From NCBI GenBank assembly GCA_038731605.1, contig JAVYQP010000001.1, positions 554,948 to 618,947 of the forward strand: a DNA stretch of 64,000 nucleotides, read 5' to 3'. The notes beneath the pieces are model-generated. The model did no database searches and was not told the origin of the DNA. It saw only the letters and a list, made by a program, of their open reading frames with translations. The stretch comes from WYZ-LMO2 sp038731605. Lineage in GTDB: Archaea; Halobacteriota; Archaeoglobi; Archaeoglobales; Archaeoglobaceae. Of the stretch, positions 24,081 through 32,600 are shown one piece after another. The position numbers were made by a program, and so were the translations under genes. The first letter of the stretch is position 1. Each line of letters begins with the position of its first letter.

Positions 24081-24782
24081 TTAGAGATCGTCGAGACCTA
24101 TTTCATCCATGCTAAAGACTGGACCATCTTTACAGACCCTCATGCCACTTGGGAGGACACAAGAACCGCAAACTCCAATTCCGCAACGCATTAACCTTTC
24201 AAGCGAAAATTCGACGAGTTTTGTTCTCGAAATGTCTTCAAAAATTTTATAAAGCCTTTTCAAGAACTCACTTTTCCCACAACAGTATATTGCGGAATAT
24301 TTGTCAAGGGCTTCTTTTTCAACCACATCCACTGCGGTGCCCTTGTAACCAAAGCTCCCGTCCTCGGTTGCGAAGACGGCGTTTTTGAAGTCCTTCCATA
24401 CAAGCTCCCCCTCGCTTTTTGCACCGTATATGATACGGACGTTGTAGTTCAAGCGGGTCATAACGTTGTATAGAAACCTGAGCGGTGCAATTCCAATGCC
24501 TCCAGCGATGAGCAATGCGTTGTCTCTGATTCGAAACGGTCTTCCGAGGGGTCCACGAACACCTATTACTGAACCAGGTTTGATGTTCACGAGCTCCTTA
24601 GTTGTCTCACCAACAGCCTTTACCGTGAAGGAAGATTCTGAAGAGAAGCTGAGCGGGATCTCTTCATAGCCAAGAACGTTTACCATTGCGAACTGCCCAG
24701 GTAAGGGTCTAAAGTCTGCGTTTATGTGGATCGTGGCGATCTCTCTGCTGTGCTTTTCAACCCTCGTAACTTTGACGAGCAT
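24081..24782 (-). CDS. pyrK: Dihydroorotate dehydrogenase electron transfer subunit
   Basis: About 233 residues of the ferredoxin-reductase-type protein that carries electrons from dihydroorotate dehydrogenase (PyrD) to NAD. FAD-binding (PLPGQFAMVNV, EIPLSFSS) and NAD-binding (LLIAGGIGIAPLRFL near residue 92) segments precede the 2Fe-2S site MRCGIGVCGSC...C near residues 205-220. The ATG at 24782 sits about 25 bases after a TATA-like element (ATTAAAAATCG), so the mRNA may be leaderless; a GTG at 24791 is the alternative. No pyrD is adjacent, so a related FAD/NAD electron-transfer role cannot be excluded. Confidence 0.88.
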   Translation of the reverse strand: MLVKVTRVEKHSREIATIHINADFRPLPGQFAMVNVLGYEEIPLSFSSESSFTVKAVGETTKELVNIKPGSVIGVRGPLGRPFRIRDNALLIAGGIGIAPLRFLYNVMTRLNYNVRIIYGAKSEGELVWKDFKNAVFATEDGSFGYKGTAVDVVEKEALDKYSAIYCCGKSEFLKRLYKIFEDISRTKLVEFSLERLMRCGIGVCGSCVLPSGMRVCKDGPVFSMDEIGLDDL

Positions 24783-24792
24783 GCTCCTCACT

Positions 24793-25488
24793 CTATTCTC
24801 GATTTTTAATGTGTTGCTCGGTTTATTTTTGAGTCAGATTAATTATTTGATTTTTAAAATTTTTCTTTTTATTTAATTAAAAATTAATTAAATTAAATCT
24901 AATTTTGAAAATTTTTGAAGTAAATTTTATCATTCAATTAATTTTTGCAATCACTTCTTTTAGAGGCTATAATTATGAAATTTTTAATAAAGCACGACTA
25001 ACTTATTATTACAGAATAAGTGTAACAACAAATTTTAGGTTTACCGAAAAAAGCCGGATTCAGGGGATCGTTTGTTCCAAAAAACATGTGAATACACGAC
25101 TTCTCACGAATATAGGGGAGGGTAACTGCTGAAAGTGTTGGGGAGCATGGGTTCACGAGTCAAAGGAATGAACTTTGTTACGTATTTTTTGGAATAAAAA
25201 CTTTGTAAGCAAAAATTAAAATCAATTAAACAAAGTATTTTAATTTAAATTTTTCTAAACTATATTAAAAATATTTCAAAAAATTTAAATTGATTTAACA
25301 ACTGCTCTAGAGAATATAACATTTTGAGGTTATCTAAATTAAATTTTTTAAAGTCTTTAAATTATTGTCAGCCTAAAATTTTGATCTCAGAACTGCGAAG
25401 AGAAAAGTGAGTTGTGGATTTTTGGTAAAGATGCTTATAACTTTGCAAATCAGCGAAAAAATTGCGAGTCTTGGGAGTGGAGCATTTA
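24793..25488. other. AT-rich noncoding region with inverted repeats (possible replication origin)
   Basis: Nearly 700 bases without a credible gene. Two very AT-rich tracts (about 24830-24990 and 25200-25375) flank a GC-richer core (about 25045-25180). At the edges of the core the perfect ten-base inverted repeat TTCCAAAAAA (25075-25084) and TTTTTTGGAA (25185-25194) face each other. This layout (unwinding-prone DNA around oriented repeats with a TTCC/GGAA core) resembles archaeal origins with ORB elements. No cdc6/orc1 gene is nearby, and the repeats do not match the published ORB consensus fully. A regulatory or terminator function is also possible. Confidence 0.35.
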
Positions 25489-26925
25489 TCACTTTTTGAT
25501 AACTGGAAAGCTCCTAAGCCAGTTTAGGTCTGGAAGATACAGCCTTCTGAGATCTTTGAGCCCTATTCTGAGCATCGCAAGTCTTCCGATTCCGAGACCC
25601 CATGCCAATACTTTTCCCTTTATCCCCAGCGGTTCGGTTACTTCCTTTCTGAAGATTCCAGCTCCACCGAGCTCGATCCAACCGAGACCCTCGACGTATA
25701 CCTCCGGCTCGACACTCGGCTCAGTGTATGGGAAGTAACCTGGACGGAAGCGAACGTCTTCGAAGCCCATTTTTGCGAAGAACGTTTTGAGCAACCCAAG
25801 CAAATGCTTAAAGCCAACGTCTTTGTCGAGCACAACTCCTTCGAGCTGGTCGAACTCTGGGAGATGTGTTGCATCGATGCTCTCCCTTCGGTAAACTCTG
25901 TCGATGCAGAAAGCCTTTTGCGGAGGCTCGGGGTTTTTGGCAAGGTATTTTATTGTGATCGCAGTTGTGTGAGTTCTCAATACCAACTGCTTTGCTTTTT
26001 CAAGACTCCATCTCCCTCCCCAGCCAGTCGATCCCGTGATCCACCCGTTCTCATGGGTTTCTTTCACATTTTCCACGTTCTCGTATCCTATCTCCTCGTA
26101 GCGATCGAGGTAGAAGGTGTCTTGCATGTCCCTCGCTGGGTGGTCTTGCGGTTGGAAAAGCGCATCAAAGTTCCAAAAGGCAAGCTGAACGTAGTTCCCC
26201 TTTATCTCCTTGAAACCCATGTCTAAGAAGATCTTTCTGCACTCCCGGATTATCCGTTCGTATGGATGAGTCTTTCCACCGAAAACGTCTGATGAAGGAA
26301 TTGAGACATCGTATCTGACAAACTCCCTCCCCCTCCATCCCCCGCTCATTATCAAATCCTGAGTAAGGTCTCCAATCGCTTCCCTCACTTCAAACTCCGG
26401 TTTTTTCAGTATTTTAAAGCTGAAAGTCTTCTCTTCAATCGTTTCGATCAGTTTTCTCCTTTCCAAAATCGACTTGATCTCATCGCTTATCTTTTCTCCT
26501 CGCTTCAGTTTCTCAAGCGCTGATCTCTCAACGGGTTCGAATTCTCCTATCAATCTCAGCTTTCCGCCTACAATTTCGATCACTTTCTTTCTCCTCAGCC
26601 ACCCGACTGCGATTTCGAACTCTTTTCCAAGTTTTCGTCTGATCTCGCTCACGTCGTTTGTTTCCGAGAGAGCGTTTAGCAAAATCTCCTCTGGAAAACC
26701 ATTTTTCAAGTATCGCTCCCCTTCTGGCGTAATCTTGACTCTCTCCTTCTTCAGCTCAAAAACCTCGGCAAAGCCCTTTTCTCGGAGCAAAAACACCGCT
26801 TTCATCACCGCATCTTTGTTGATCCCAGAGCTTTTGGCAAACTCCTCAAGCTCGTAAATTTCGCCAACCTTTGCGTTGCGGAGGACATCGATTTCAATTC
26901 GTGAAAGCATACTCGCAGTTAGCAA
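25489..26925 (-). CDS. pheS: Phenylalanyl-tRNA synthetase alpha subunit
   Basis: A 478-residue class II aminoacyl-tRNA synthetase catalytic subunit charging tRNA-Phe. The N-terminal 160 residues are winged-helix-like tRNA-binding domains, as in archaeal/eukaryotic PheS. The catalytic core follows, with motif 2-like AFCIDRVYRRESIDATHLPEF near 345-365 and motif 3 GLGIGRLAMLRIG near 450. The frame ends inside the AT-rich region's right flank. The beta subunit gene (pheT) is not in the window. The divergent amidase gene starts 41 bases upstream. Confidence 0.96.
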   Translation of the reverse strand: MLTASMLSRIEIDVLRNAKVGEIYELEEFAKSSGINKDAVMKAVFLLREKGFAEVFELKKERVKITPEGERYLKNGFPEEILLNALSETNDVSEIRRKLGKEFEIAVGWLRRKKVIEIVGGKLRLIGEFEPVERSALEKLKRGEKISDEIKSILERRKLIETIEEKTFSFKILKKPEFEVREAIGDLTQDLIMSGGWRGREFVRYDVSIPSSDVFGGKTHPYERIIRECRKIFLDMGFKEIKGNYVQLAFWNFDALFQPQDHPARDMQDTFYLDRYEEIGYENVENVKETHENGWITGSTGWGGRWSLEKAKQLVLRTHTTAITIKYLAKNPEPPQKAFCIDRVYRRESIDATHLPEFDQLEGVVLDKDVGFKHLLGLLKTFFAKMGFEDVRFRPGYFPYTEPSVEPEVYVEGLGWIELGGAGIFRKEVTEPLGIKGKVLAWGLGIGRLAMLRIGLKDLRRLYLPDLNWLRSFPVIKK

Positions 26926-26966
26926 AAACTTTTAAAGGTTTCTACCAAATTATTTAAGGTGATGTT

Positions 26967-28337
26967 ATGGAGAGTGCAGTGGAACTTGTAGAGAAGCTTA
27001 GAGGTGGAGAACTGCGAGCAGAGGAATTGGTAGAACTGTGCTTTGAAAGGATAAGGGAATTGAACCCAAAAATAAACGCCTTCGTAACCCTGAACCCTCG
27101 GGCAATCGAGGAGGCAAAGGAGGCAAAGGGAAAACCACTTGCAGGACTGCCGATAGCGGTCAAGGACAACACAGATGTGAAAGGGCTTAGAACGACTTAC
27201 GGATCAAAACTTCTTGAGAATTATGTCCCACCCCAGGACTCGGTAATCGTTGAAAGGCTGAGAAAGGCTGGAGCGGTTATCGTTGGAAAGACGAACTTAC
27301 CGGAGTTTGGGCTAATCGCTTACACGGACAACACTCTTTTCGGTGTGACGAGAAACCCTTGGGATCTCAGCAAAACCGTCGGCGGATCGAGCGGAGGAAG
27401 CGCTGCTGCGGTGGCTTCGGAAATGGTTCCAGTCGCAACTGGAAACGATGGGGGTGGTAGCATAAGGATCCCAGCGAGTTTTTGTTCTCTCTATGGGTTA
27501 AAACCGACTTTTGGTCGAGTTCCTTGGTATCCCCAAATGCCCGTCTTCGTTGGGATGGTCTGTGAAGGATTTTTGACGAGGTTCGTTGAAGACACAGCGT
27601 TTCTGCTTGATTTCGTAAAGGGATACGACCCGAGGGACATGTATTCCTTGCCCGACGATGGAGTTAGCTACTACAAGAGCCTTGAGGAGCCGATAGACGA
27701 CGCTAAGATTGCATTCTCACCTGATCTCGGCTACGCAACCGTGGATCCCGAAGTCGAGGAAGTAGTTAGAAAAGCGGTGTTCAAGCTCGAGAAATTTGGA
27801 GAGGTTGAAGAGGTTAATTTGAACGTCCCAAGCTTAGAGTTCGAGCTCACGATGAAAGTCGTTCTCGAGTTCACGACCTTTATCTCTGAAAAGCTCGAGG
27901 AGTGGAAGAAGGTGGCTTATCCACCCTATTTAGCGTTCTTGCCCATGGCTGAATCCTTCACTTACAGGGAATACATAAAAATCGAGGAAAAGAGACTCGA
28001 GCTTTGGAGAGCGCTGAAGGAGATCTTTGAGAGATATGACTTCCTTGTTACGCCCACAACAGCTGTAAAACCCTTCGACTTGGGTAAAATAAGCCCAGAT
28101 GAAATCGCCGGCAAACCCACGACACCAATCGGCTGGATGCCTTTCACATATCCATTCAACTTCACCGGACTGCCTTCTGCTTCGATTCCTGCGGGGTTTA
28201 GCAAGGACGGCTTGCCGATAGGGATGCAGATAACCGGGAGAAAATACGAAGATCTGGCAGTTCTAAGGGTTTCGAAGGCTTTTCAGGAAGTCGCACCGTG
28301 GCAGAAAGTTAAGCCGAAGATCATAGAAGGAGCCTGA
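26967..28337 (+). CDS. Amidase signature family enzyme
   Basis: A 456-residue amidase-signature hydrolase. The Ser-cisSer-Lys triad is visible: Lys in PIAVKDNTD near residue 67, Ser in GGSSGGSAAAVA near 139 and the nucleophile Ser in GNDGGGSIRIPAS near 161. A C-terminal ASIPAGFSKDGLPIGMQI is typical. It could be a general amidase or a GatA-like glutamine amidotransferase subunit. No gatB or gatC is adjacent, and euryarchaea mostly use GatDE for Gln-tRNA, so I favour a free amidase. Its 3' end overlaps the convergent flavoprotein gene by 17 bases. Confidence 0.87.
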   Translation: MESAVELVEKLRGGELRAEELVELCFERIRELNPKINAFVTLNPRAIEEAKEAKGKPLAGLPIAVKDNTDVKGLRTTYGSKLLENYVPPQDSVIVERLRKAGAVIVGKTNLPEFGLIAYTDNTLFGVTRNPWDLSKTVGGSSGGSAAAVASEMVPVATGNDGGGSIRIPASFCSLYGLKPTFGRVPWYPQMPVFVGMVCEGFLTRFVEDTAFLLDFVKGYDPRDMYSLPDDGVSYYKSLEEPIDDAKIAFSPDLGYATVDPEVEEVVRKAVFKLEKFGEVEEVNLNVPSLEFELTMKVVLEFTTFISEKLEEWKKVAYPPYLAFLPMAESFTYREYIKIEEKRLELWRALKEIFERYDFLVTPTTAVKPFDLGKISPDEIAGKPTTPIGWMPFTYPFNFTGLPSASIPAGFSKDGLPIGMQITGRKYEDLAVLRVSKAFQEVAPWQKVKPKIIEGA

Positions 28338-29442
28338 AGATCGCATACAGGGGCTTGAGTTTCCATGGGACTTCGCAGTGGAGGATCTTTTCCAGATCCT
28401 TTGCACTTACGAACCTCATAATTTTTAAAAACTTCTCGTCTTCGCTTGCAAACAGATCCCACAGTCTCCTGAAGAAATAAGCTCTCAAAAGAGGTTTTTC
28501 AAGGTATTTTTTCCAGAGGGAATCGTATTCTTCGAGTCTCCCGTTTTCCAGCAAGAACTCGTTTGCAACTTTTCCAGCAAGGTCTCCAGCGATCATTGAA
28601 GTCGGAATCCCACCGCCAACGTGGCTTATTATCATGCTCGCAGAATCGCCGGCGAAGACAACGTTTCCATAAACCGCTCTCTCCAAGGGCTTGTCGATCG
28701 GAACTATTGCTCCGATTTTGCTCACGACTTCTGCTTTTTTCAAGAATTGCGAGGAGTAGGGAAACTCCTTTACGAATCTCTCCAAGACTTTGTGAACACT
28801 TTCTTTGGAGAACTCCCTTCTGAAGCCGACACCGACGTTCGCATACCCGTTGCCCTTCGGTATAATCCACCCATACGCTCCGGGGCTTATTTCTCTTCCT
28901 AAGAACATGTAAACGCATTTCTCATCGCATTCAACGTTTTTCATCACGAACTGCTTTGCAGAAGAGATCTCGTAGCTCCAAACTCCAAGAGCCTTTGCAA
29001 TTCTGGAATTTGCACCGTCGCAAGCAATTATAACCCTCGCTTCTCTTTCCCCCTTGTCTGTGTAAAGCTTTCGATCTCTGTAGTCGAGTATGACTTCTCT
29101 CTCAATTCTGTGCCCCGATTCCTTTGCGATCGTCTCGATCATCTCATCTCTCCTTACCACATGGAATTCGAAGTCGATCTCGTAACACTTCCCATTTGGG
29201 AGACAAAAAGAGATCGTTTTTGTTCTGTTGCTCTCGAATCTCTTTGGCAAGTCGAAGATCGTGTAGTCCTCGAGTTCAGGCAGTAAACGCTTCATTTCCC
29301 CCTTTGTAGGGATTATCTCCCCGCACTTCACAGGATATCCGAGCTTCTCTCTTTTGTCAATCCCAAGCACTTCAAGGCGCTTGGACAACCTTCGTAGCGC
29401 AAAAGCTCCAGCGATGCCAATTCCAGCAACGACGACATCCAC
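28321..29442 (-). CDS. Geranylgeranyl reductase family FAD protein
   Basis: A 373-residue flavoprotein of the family that saturates the isoprenoid chains of archaeal membrane lipids. The dinucleotide fold is VVVAGIGIAGAFALRRL at the N terminus. A YPVKCGE motif lies near residue 36, GAYGWIIPKGNGYANVGVG near 188-206 and GDSASMIISHVGGGIP near 266. The last 50 residues are basic and hydrophobic. A second member lies at 43970-45061. Which reduces lipid precursors and which acts on quinone or other prenyl groups cannot be told. Convergent with the amidase gene. Confidence 0.85.
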   Translation of the reverse strand: MDVVVAGIGIAGAFALRRLSKRLEVLGIDKREKLGYPVKCGEIIPTKGEMKRLLPELEDYTIFDLPKRFESNRTKTISFCLPNGKCYEIDFEFHVVRRDEMIETIAKESGHRIEREVILDYRDRKLYTDKGEREARVIIACDGANSRIAKALGVWSYEISSAKQFVMKNVECDEKCVYMFLGREISPGAYGWIIPKGNGYANVGVGFRREFSKESVHKVLERFVKEFPYSSQFLKKAEVVSKIGAIVPIDKPLERAVYGNVVFAGDSASMIISHVGGGIPTSMIAGDLAGKVANEFLLENGRLEEYDSLWKKYLEKPLLRAYFFRRLWDLFASEDEKFLKIMRFVSAKDLEKILHCEVPWKLKPLYAIFRLLL

Positions 29443-29466
29443 GAAAGCAAATCAAAGAGTTGTTTT

Positions 29467-29793
29467 TTAAATCTTCTGGAAGTCTGTGTAGTATGCGTTT
29501 ATCTCATCGAAGCACTTCAGGATTTTTGCAAGCTCGACTGCGATGATGTGGGCGCAAGGCTCTTTGCCCTTGAGATTTATCTGAAAATCTGGACACGTGC
29601 AGAAGAAACCCTCGACGACGTATTCGTTTCTTCCAACGACAACGAAAAAGTCCAAGTATTTTTTAACTCTACGCTCTCGCAGATAAAAGAAAGCCTTCTC
29701 TCCCCTTCTCCCGTAGTTGAGGAGGAGGGATTTGTATAGCTCGTAGCCAATTCCCTTCTTTGCGGAATCCAAAACTTCACTCTTCAGTCTCAT
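29467..29793 (-). CDS. SWIM zinc-finger protein
   Basis: A 108-residue basic protein ending in a SWIM zinc finger: CTCPDF near residues 65-70, then CAHI near 81-84, fitting CxCx(n)CxH. SWIM domains bind DNA or protein partners. The ATG at 29793 (MRLKSEVLDSAKKG) lies inside the end of the DUF2150 gene and is preferred to an upstream in-frame ATG at 29823 because it gives a typical short overlap. The N terminus is Lys/Arg-rich. Translationally coupled to DUF2150; a joint role is inference. Confidence 0.78.
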   Translation of the reverse strand: MRLKSEVLDSAKKGIGYELYKSLLLNYGRRGEKAFFYLRERRVKKYLDFFVVVGRNEYVVEGFFCTCPDFQINLKGKEPCAHIIAVELAKILKCFDEINAYYTDFQKI

Positions 29794-30343
29794 CCTGCGA
29801 TGCGTCGATCTTCGAAAGCTCAACGATCATCGAAATTGCATCGATCCCATCGATCCAGCTCAAGACAACGCCATCTTCCGGTAAGTTCACTTCTGGCATC
29901 TTTTCCCCTTTTATCACCTTCACCCCAATCCTTGCAATCGCATCGAAAGCGAGATCAAGCTTTCCCTTCTTCTCGTTTTCAATCGCTTCCTTTAGGAGCT
30001 CTTTCACACCTTTTTTGCTCGTTTTTCCCTCTAAGTAGTATTCGAAAGAGGCGAGAACAGCCTTTATAGACTCGATCGTGAGGTCAAAGATCTCTTGCTT
30101 CAGATCTGAGTCGAACTGATAGTCTTTGTTAAACATGTTTCTCATCTTCTCCAACTCCTTCAAGGCTTCGTTCTTCTTGATTTCCCTATCTTTGACGGCG
30201 TTGATTATACTAAAACAAGCGATTATCACGTCTTCGAGCATTTGATCAAACACGATGAGCGAGGAAGGATCGCTCTCGCTAACTCTTGTCTCGTTTATCT
30301 TGGAGATCCAGTTCTGGAGCCTTGTCTCTGTGTAGAACTCCAT
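29777..30343 (-). CDS. DUF2150 family protein
   Basis: A 188-residue mostly helical, acidic archaeal protein (MEFYTETRLQNWISKINETR at the start, LDLAFDAIARIGVKVIKGEKMP near residue 150, then a C-terminal beta segment and acidic tail). I recognise it as DUF2150, which has no known function. The ATG at 30343 is chosen because a TATA box at 30363-30373 lies about 25 bases upstream; the longer frame would start inside the promoter. It is followed in an overlapping frame by the SWIM-finger gene. Confidence 0.8.
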   Translation of the reverse strand: MEFYTETRLQNWISKINETRVSESDPSSLIVFDQMLEDVIIACFSIINAVKDREIKKNEALKELEKMRNMFNKDYQFDSDLKQEIFDLTIESIKAVLASFEYYLEGKTSKKGVKELLKEAIENEKKGKLDLAFDAIARIGVKVIKGEKMPEVNLPEDGVVLSWIDGIDAISMIVELSKIDASQDETEE

Positions 30344-30362
30344 GGAGTCAGTTCTCGTCGAG

Positions 30363-30373
30363 AAAATATAAGG
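30363..30373 (-). promoter_or_regulatory. TATA box of the DUF2150-SWIM operon
   Basis: CCTTATATTTT on the minus strand is centred about 25 bases before the ATG at 30343, indicating a leaderless mRNA. Confidence 0.55.
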
Positions 30374-30475
30374 ATTTCTCAACCCACTATAACCTGTGGA
30401 TCCTTTGGATAATAATAATTGTTATTATAATAAACGAAAAATTTAAATATGTTAATGTTGCAAAATTCATCGGTG

Positions 30476-31411
30476 ATGGAGTATGGAGGACAAGAAAAAG
30501 GCGGAGGAGGTTTTCAAGAAGATGAAGATTTTCGCAGCTTAAAAGTCTGTGTTGATTTTTTGAGAATTGGAGCAAAACCGATAAACGTGGCGTATCCCTT
30601 GCCCCTAACCTCTTTTTTAGCCCTCTCACTTTCAAAGTCTGGCTTCTTTGAATTCTTGATTTCTTACGTCTTCTGCTTTCTCTTCTTCACCGCAGTTAAT
30701 CTTTGGAACCACGTGAACGATGCGGAAGACGATGCAAAGGTCGGAAAGAAAGATGCGGTTTTTTTGATAAAAGCGAAAAGAGAAGCAACGATTTTCTCAG
30801 CTCTTTTTTACTTCTTTTCCGCTCTACTGCTGATCTTTTCCAAAGACCCGAGCTCATTCCCGCTCTTTCTAATCTGCGCCCTTTTGACATGGATATACTC
30901 AGACAAGCGGTTTTTCGGAAAAAGGTTTAGAAGGCTGAAAGAAGACTACAGAACGGAGCTCTTGACTTACTTAATCGTCACACCGAGTTTTCCAGCGATA
31001 CTCTGGACGTTTTTTGCCCCACTCTCCACAACTGCCCTTGCTTTTTCATCGATCTTTGCATTGCTTTACTTGTCTGGAGTTCTGCTTAAGGATTTGAAGG
31101 ACATAACCGAAGACGCAATCGCTGGTTACAGAACCCTTGGCGTCGTCTTCTCTCCAGAAACTCTTTTCAAGATCTCAGCTTCGCTCTTAGTCTCAACGAT
31201 TTTGCTCATCCCAATCTTTTCCCTTCTCTCCCTACTGCCACTCCGATCTGCGCTCACAGCTCTGATGTTGATTCCAGTTCTCTACTCAATTTTTTCGATA
31301 AAGAAACGCAACTGGGAGCTGAGCATGAAAACCCTTGGGGCAATAAGGATATACACGTTCAGTTATCCAACGAGCTTCATACTTTTGGCGATTCTCTCAC
31401 TTAAAGTTTAG
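30476..31411 (+). CDS. UbiA-family prenyltransferase (start uncertain)
   Basis: About 311 residues with roughly eight membrane segments. The UbiA Asp-rich motifs are visible: NLWNHVNDAEDDAKVGKKD near residue 77-95 and LKDLKDITEDAIAGYRTLG near 205-223. It transfers a prenyl chain to an acceptor, in archaea either the second geranylgeranyl group of membrane lipids or a quinone ring. The first 21 residues from ATG 30476 are Gly-rich and unlike the family. An ATG seven bases later opens a different, better-looking 19-codon frame (see 30483). The true start may be a TTG near 30565 or a frameshift may exist. Confidence 0.83.
   Translation: MEYGGQEKGGGGFQEDEDFRSLKVCVDFLRIGAKPINVAYPLPLTSFLALSLSKSGFFEFLISYVFCFLFFTAVNLWNHVNDAEDDAKVGKKDAVFLIKAKREATIFSALFYFFSALLLIFSKDPSSFPLFLICALLTWIYSDKRFFGKRFRRLKEDYRTELLTYLIVTPSFPAILWTFFAPLSTTALAFSSIFALLYLSGVLLKDLKDITEDAIAGYRTLGVVFSPETLFKISASLLVSTILLIPIFSLLSLLPLRSALTALMLIPVLYSIFSIKKRNWELSMKTLGAIRIYTFSYPTSFILLAILSLKV
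30483..30542 (+). other. Short 19-codon frame overlapping the UbiA start
   Basis: ATG 30483 encodes MEDKKKAEEVFKKMKIFAA and stops with TAA at 30540-30542. Its Lys/Glu-rich text looks more like archaeal coding sequence than the Gly-rich UbiA frame it overlaps. It may be the true N terminus of the UbiA protein, separated by a one-base shift, or a chance frame. Confidence 0.3.
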
Positions 31412-32600
31412 GAAAACCATCATCCCCCACGTGTTTATACAAATATTCCTTTCTACCTCGTTCATGAAGTTTTTGCTCAACTTCCCAGTGTATGAAGAAA
31501 GAGTAAAAACCCCCGTAGTTTTTAAGAACTTTTGCGATTTCAACGATGCGTTCTTCGAACATCAGCATGAAATTTTGGTCGATGATAGCGAAATTCGACT
31601 CATGAACTTCTTCGATCACCCTCTTCATCCCGCCCCTTATGAATTCTCCAGCGAACAACGCCTCATCGTAAAAAACATCTGTGTCGAAAAGAGACGGGTA
31701 GAACTTCAAATCGTAGTCCATCAATCCAAGCGCCGAAGAACCATGGGTTTCTCTGCTTATCAAACATAGCACGTAAGGCGTCGCACCAAAGAACTTCTGT
31801 TGAGTCATGTCCTTTTCGAGATCGTTCCTCATCCGAATTCCCTGCTTCCTAACGAATTCTCTAACACCCATGCCATCGATCTCCTTTATCGCCATCCCTT
31901 TCTTTACAACGGAAACTCTCTTAGCATTGACGAGCTCTTGCGAAAGAATCTCCGCAGTCTCTTCAAAGCTCTTCCCCCTTTCTGGAAACGCATCTGCGAA
32001 CTCGCAGTCGATCTTCTCCTTAAAGGAAACGCAGAGAACTTTTCTGCCCAGCGCTTTTCCGTTCATGGAGATCTTTGGAGTTCCGACACCAAATTCCAGC
32101 GGAAATAGATTCATCGCAACTGCAGTTTTTTCTTCGTCTCTGAAAGGTCTCAGCATTACGTTCATCGGGTATATCATTTCCTCGAACGCTCTTGAGGCTT
32201 TCTCGGGATCCGATGTTCTTTTTAGCTTTAACAAAATCTTTAGCATCGAAATACGGCTTTTTATGAACACAAGCGGATAAATCAGCAGATTGAAATCCCC
32301 TTTCTTGGCTTTCCTCATCTTCTCGTAAACTTCACTCGTATTTCCTCCAAAGCTTTGAACCATAGCTTCAGAATCTGTTGCGAGAACAAGCGCTCCTCTG
32401 CTCCAGACGCCCTTGGGTGTTATTATTCCCTCGACTGGAACGCTAATCGAGTTGCAATCCAATTTCACTTTTTCAGGGTTTTTGCTCAGCTCTCCCGCAA
32501 GAAAGAAAATTGCCAGATTCGGCTCTATGCTTAGAGATTTCCTTATTTCTTCAATCGCATTCTCAGCTTTTATCTTCGGAGTATAGTGGATTTCAAACAT
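31401..32600 (-). CDS. FIST-like sensory domain protein
   Basis: A 399-residue soluble protein. The N-terminal part (AIEEIRKSLSIEPNLAIFFL near residues 16-35, GVWSRGALVLATDS near 64-77) and the central RVSVVKKGMAIKEIDGMG near 232-249 follow the pattern of FIST_N and FIST_C domains, thought to bind small ligands such as amino acids. The C-terminal half (FIRGGMKRVIEE, FAIIDQNFMLMFEERI) fits the FIST_C end. It is the last gene of a leftward set behind a RecA-like ATPase and a Roadblock protein, overlapping the latter by eight bases, which suggests signalling. The assignment is by motif feel and should be treated as moderate. Confidence 0.6.
   Translation of the reverse strand: MFEIHYTPKIKAENAIEEIRKSLSIEPNLAIFFLAGELSKNPEKVKLDCNSISVPVEGIITPKGVWSRGALVLATDSEAMVQSFGGNTSEVYEKMRKAKKGDFNLLIYPLVFIKSRISMLKILLKLKRTSDPEKASRAFEEMIYPMNVMLRPFRDEEKTAVAMNLFPLEFGVGTPKISMNGKALGRKVLCVSFKEKIDCEFADAFPERGKSFEETAEILSQELVNAKRVSVVKKGMAIKEIDGMGVREFVRKQGIRMRNDLEKDMTQQKFFGATPYVLCLISRETHGSSALGLMDYDLKFYPSLFDTDVFYDEALFAGEFIRGGMKRVIEEVHESNFAIIDQNFMLMFEERIVEIAKVLKNYGGFYSFFIHWEVEQKLHERGRKEYLYKHVGDDGFPKL

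Noticed and set aside
24905..25132. A 75-codon frame in the AT-rich gap
   Set aside because: Composition is that of AT-rich noncoding DNA, no ribosome site, no family resemblance.
26967..28337. gatA of the tRNA-dependent amidotransferase
   Set aside because: No gatB or gatC nearby and no GatA-specific context, so the general amidase label is safer.
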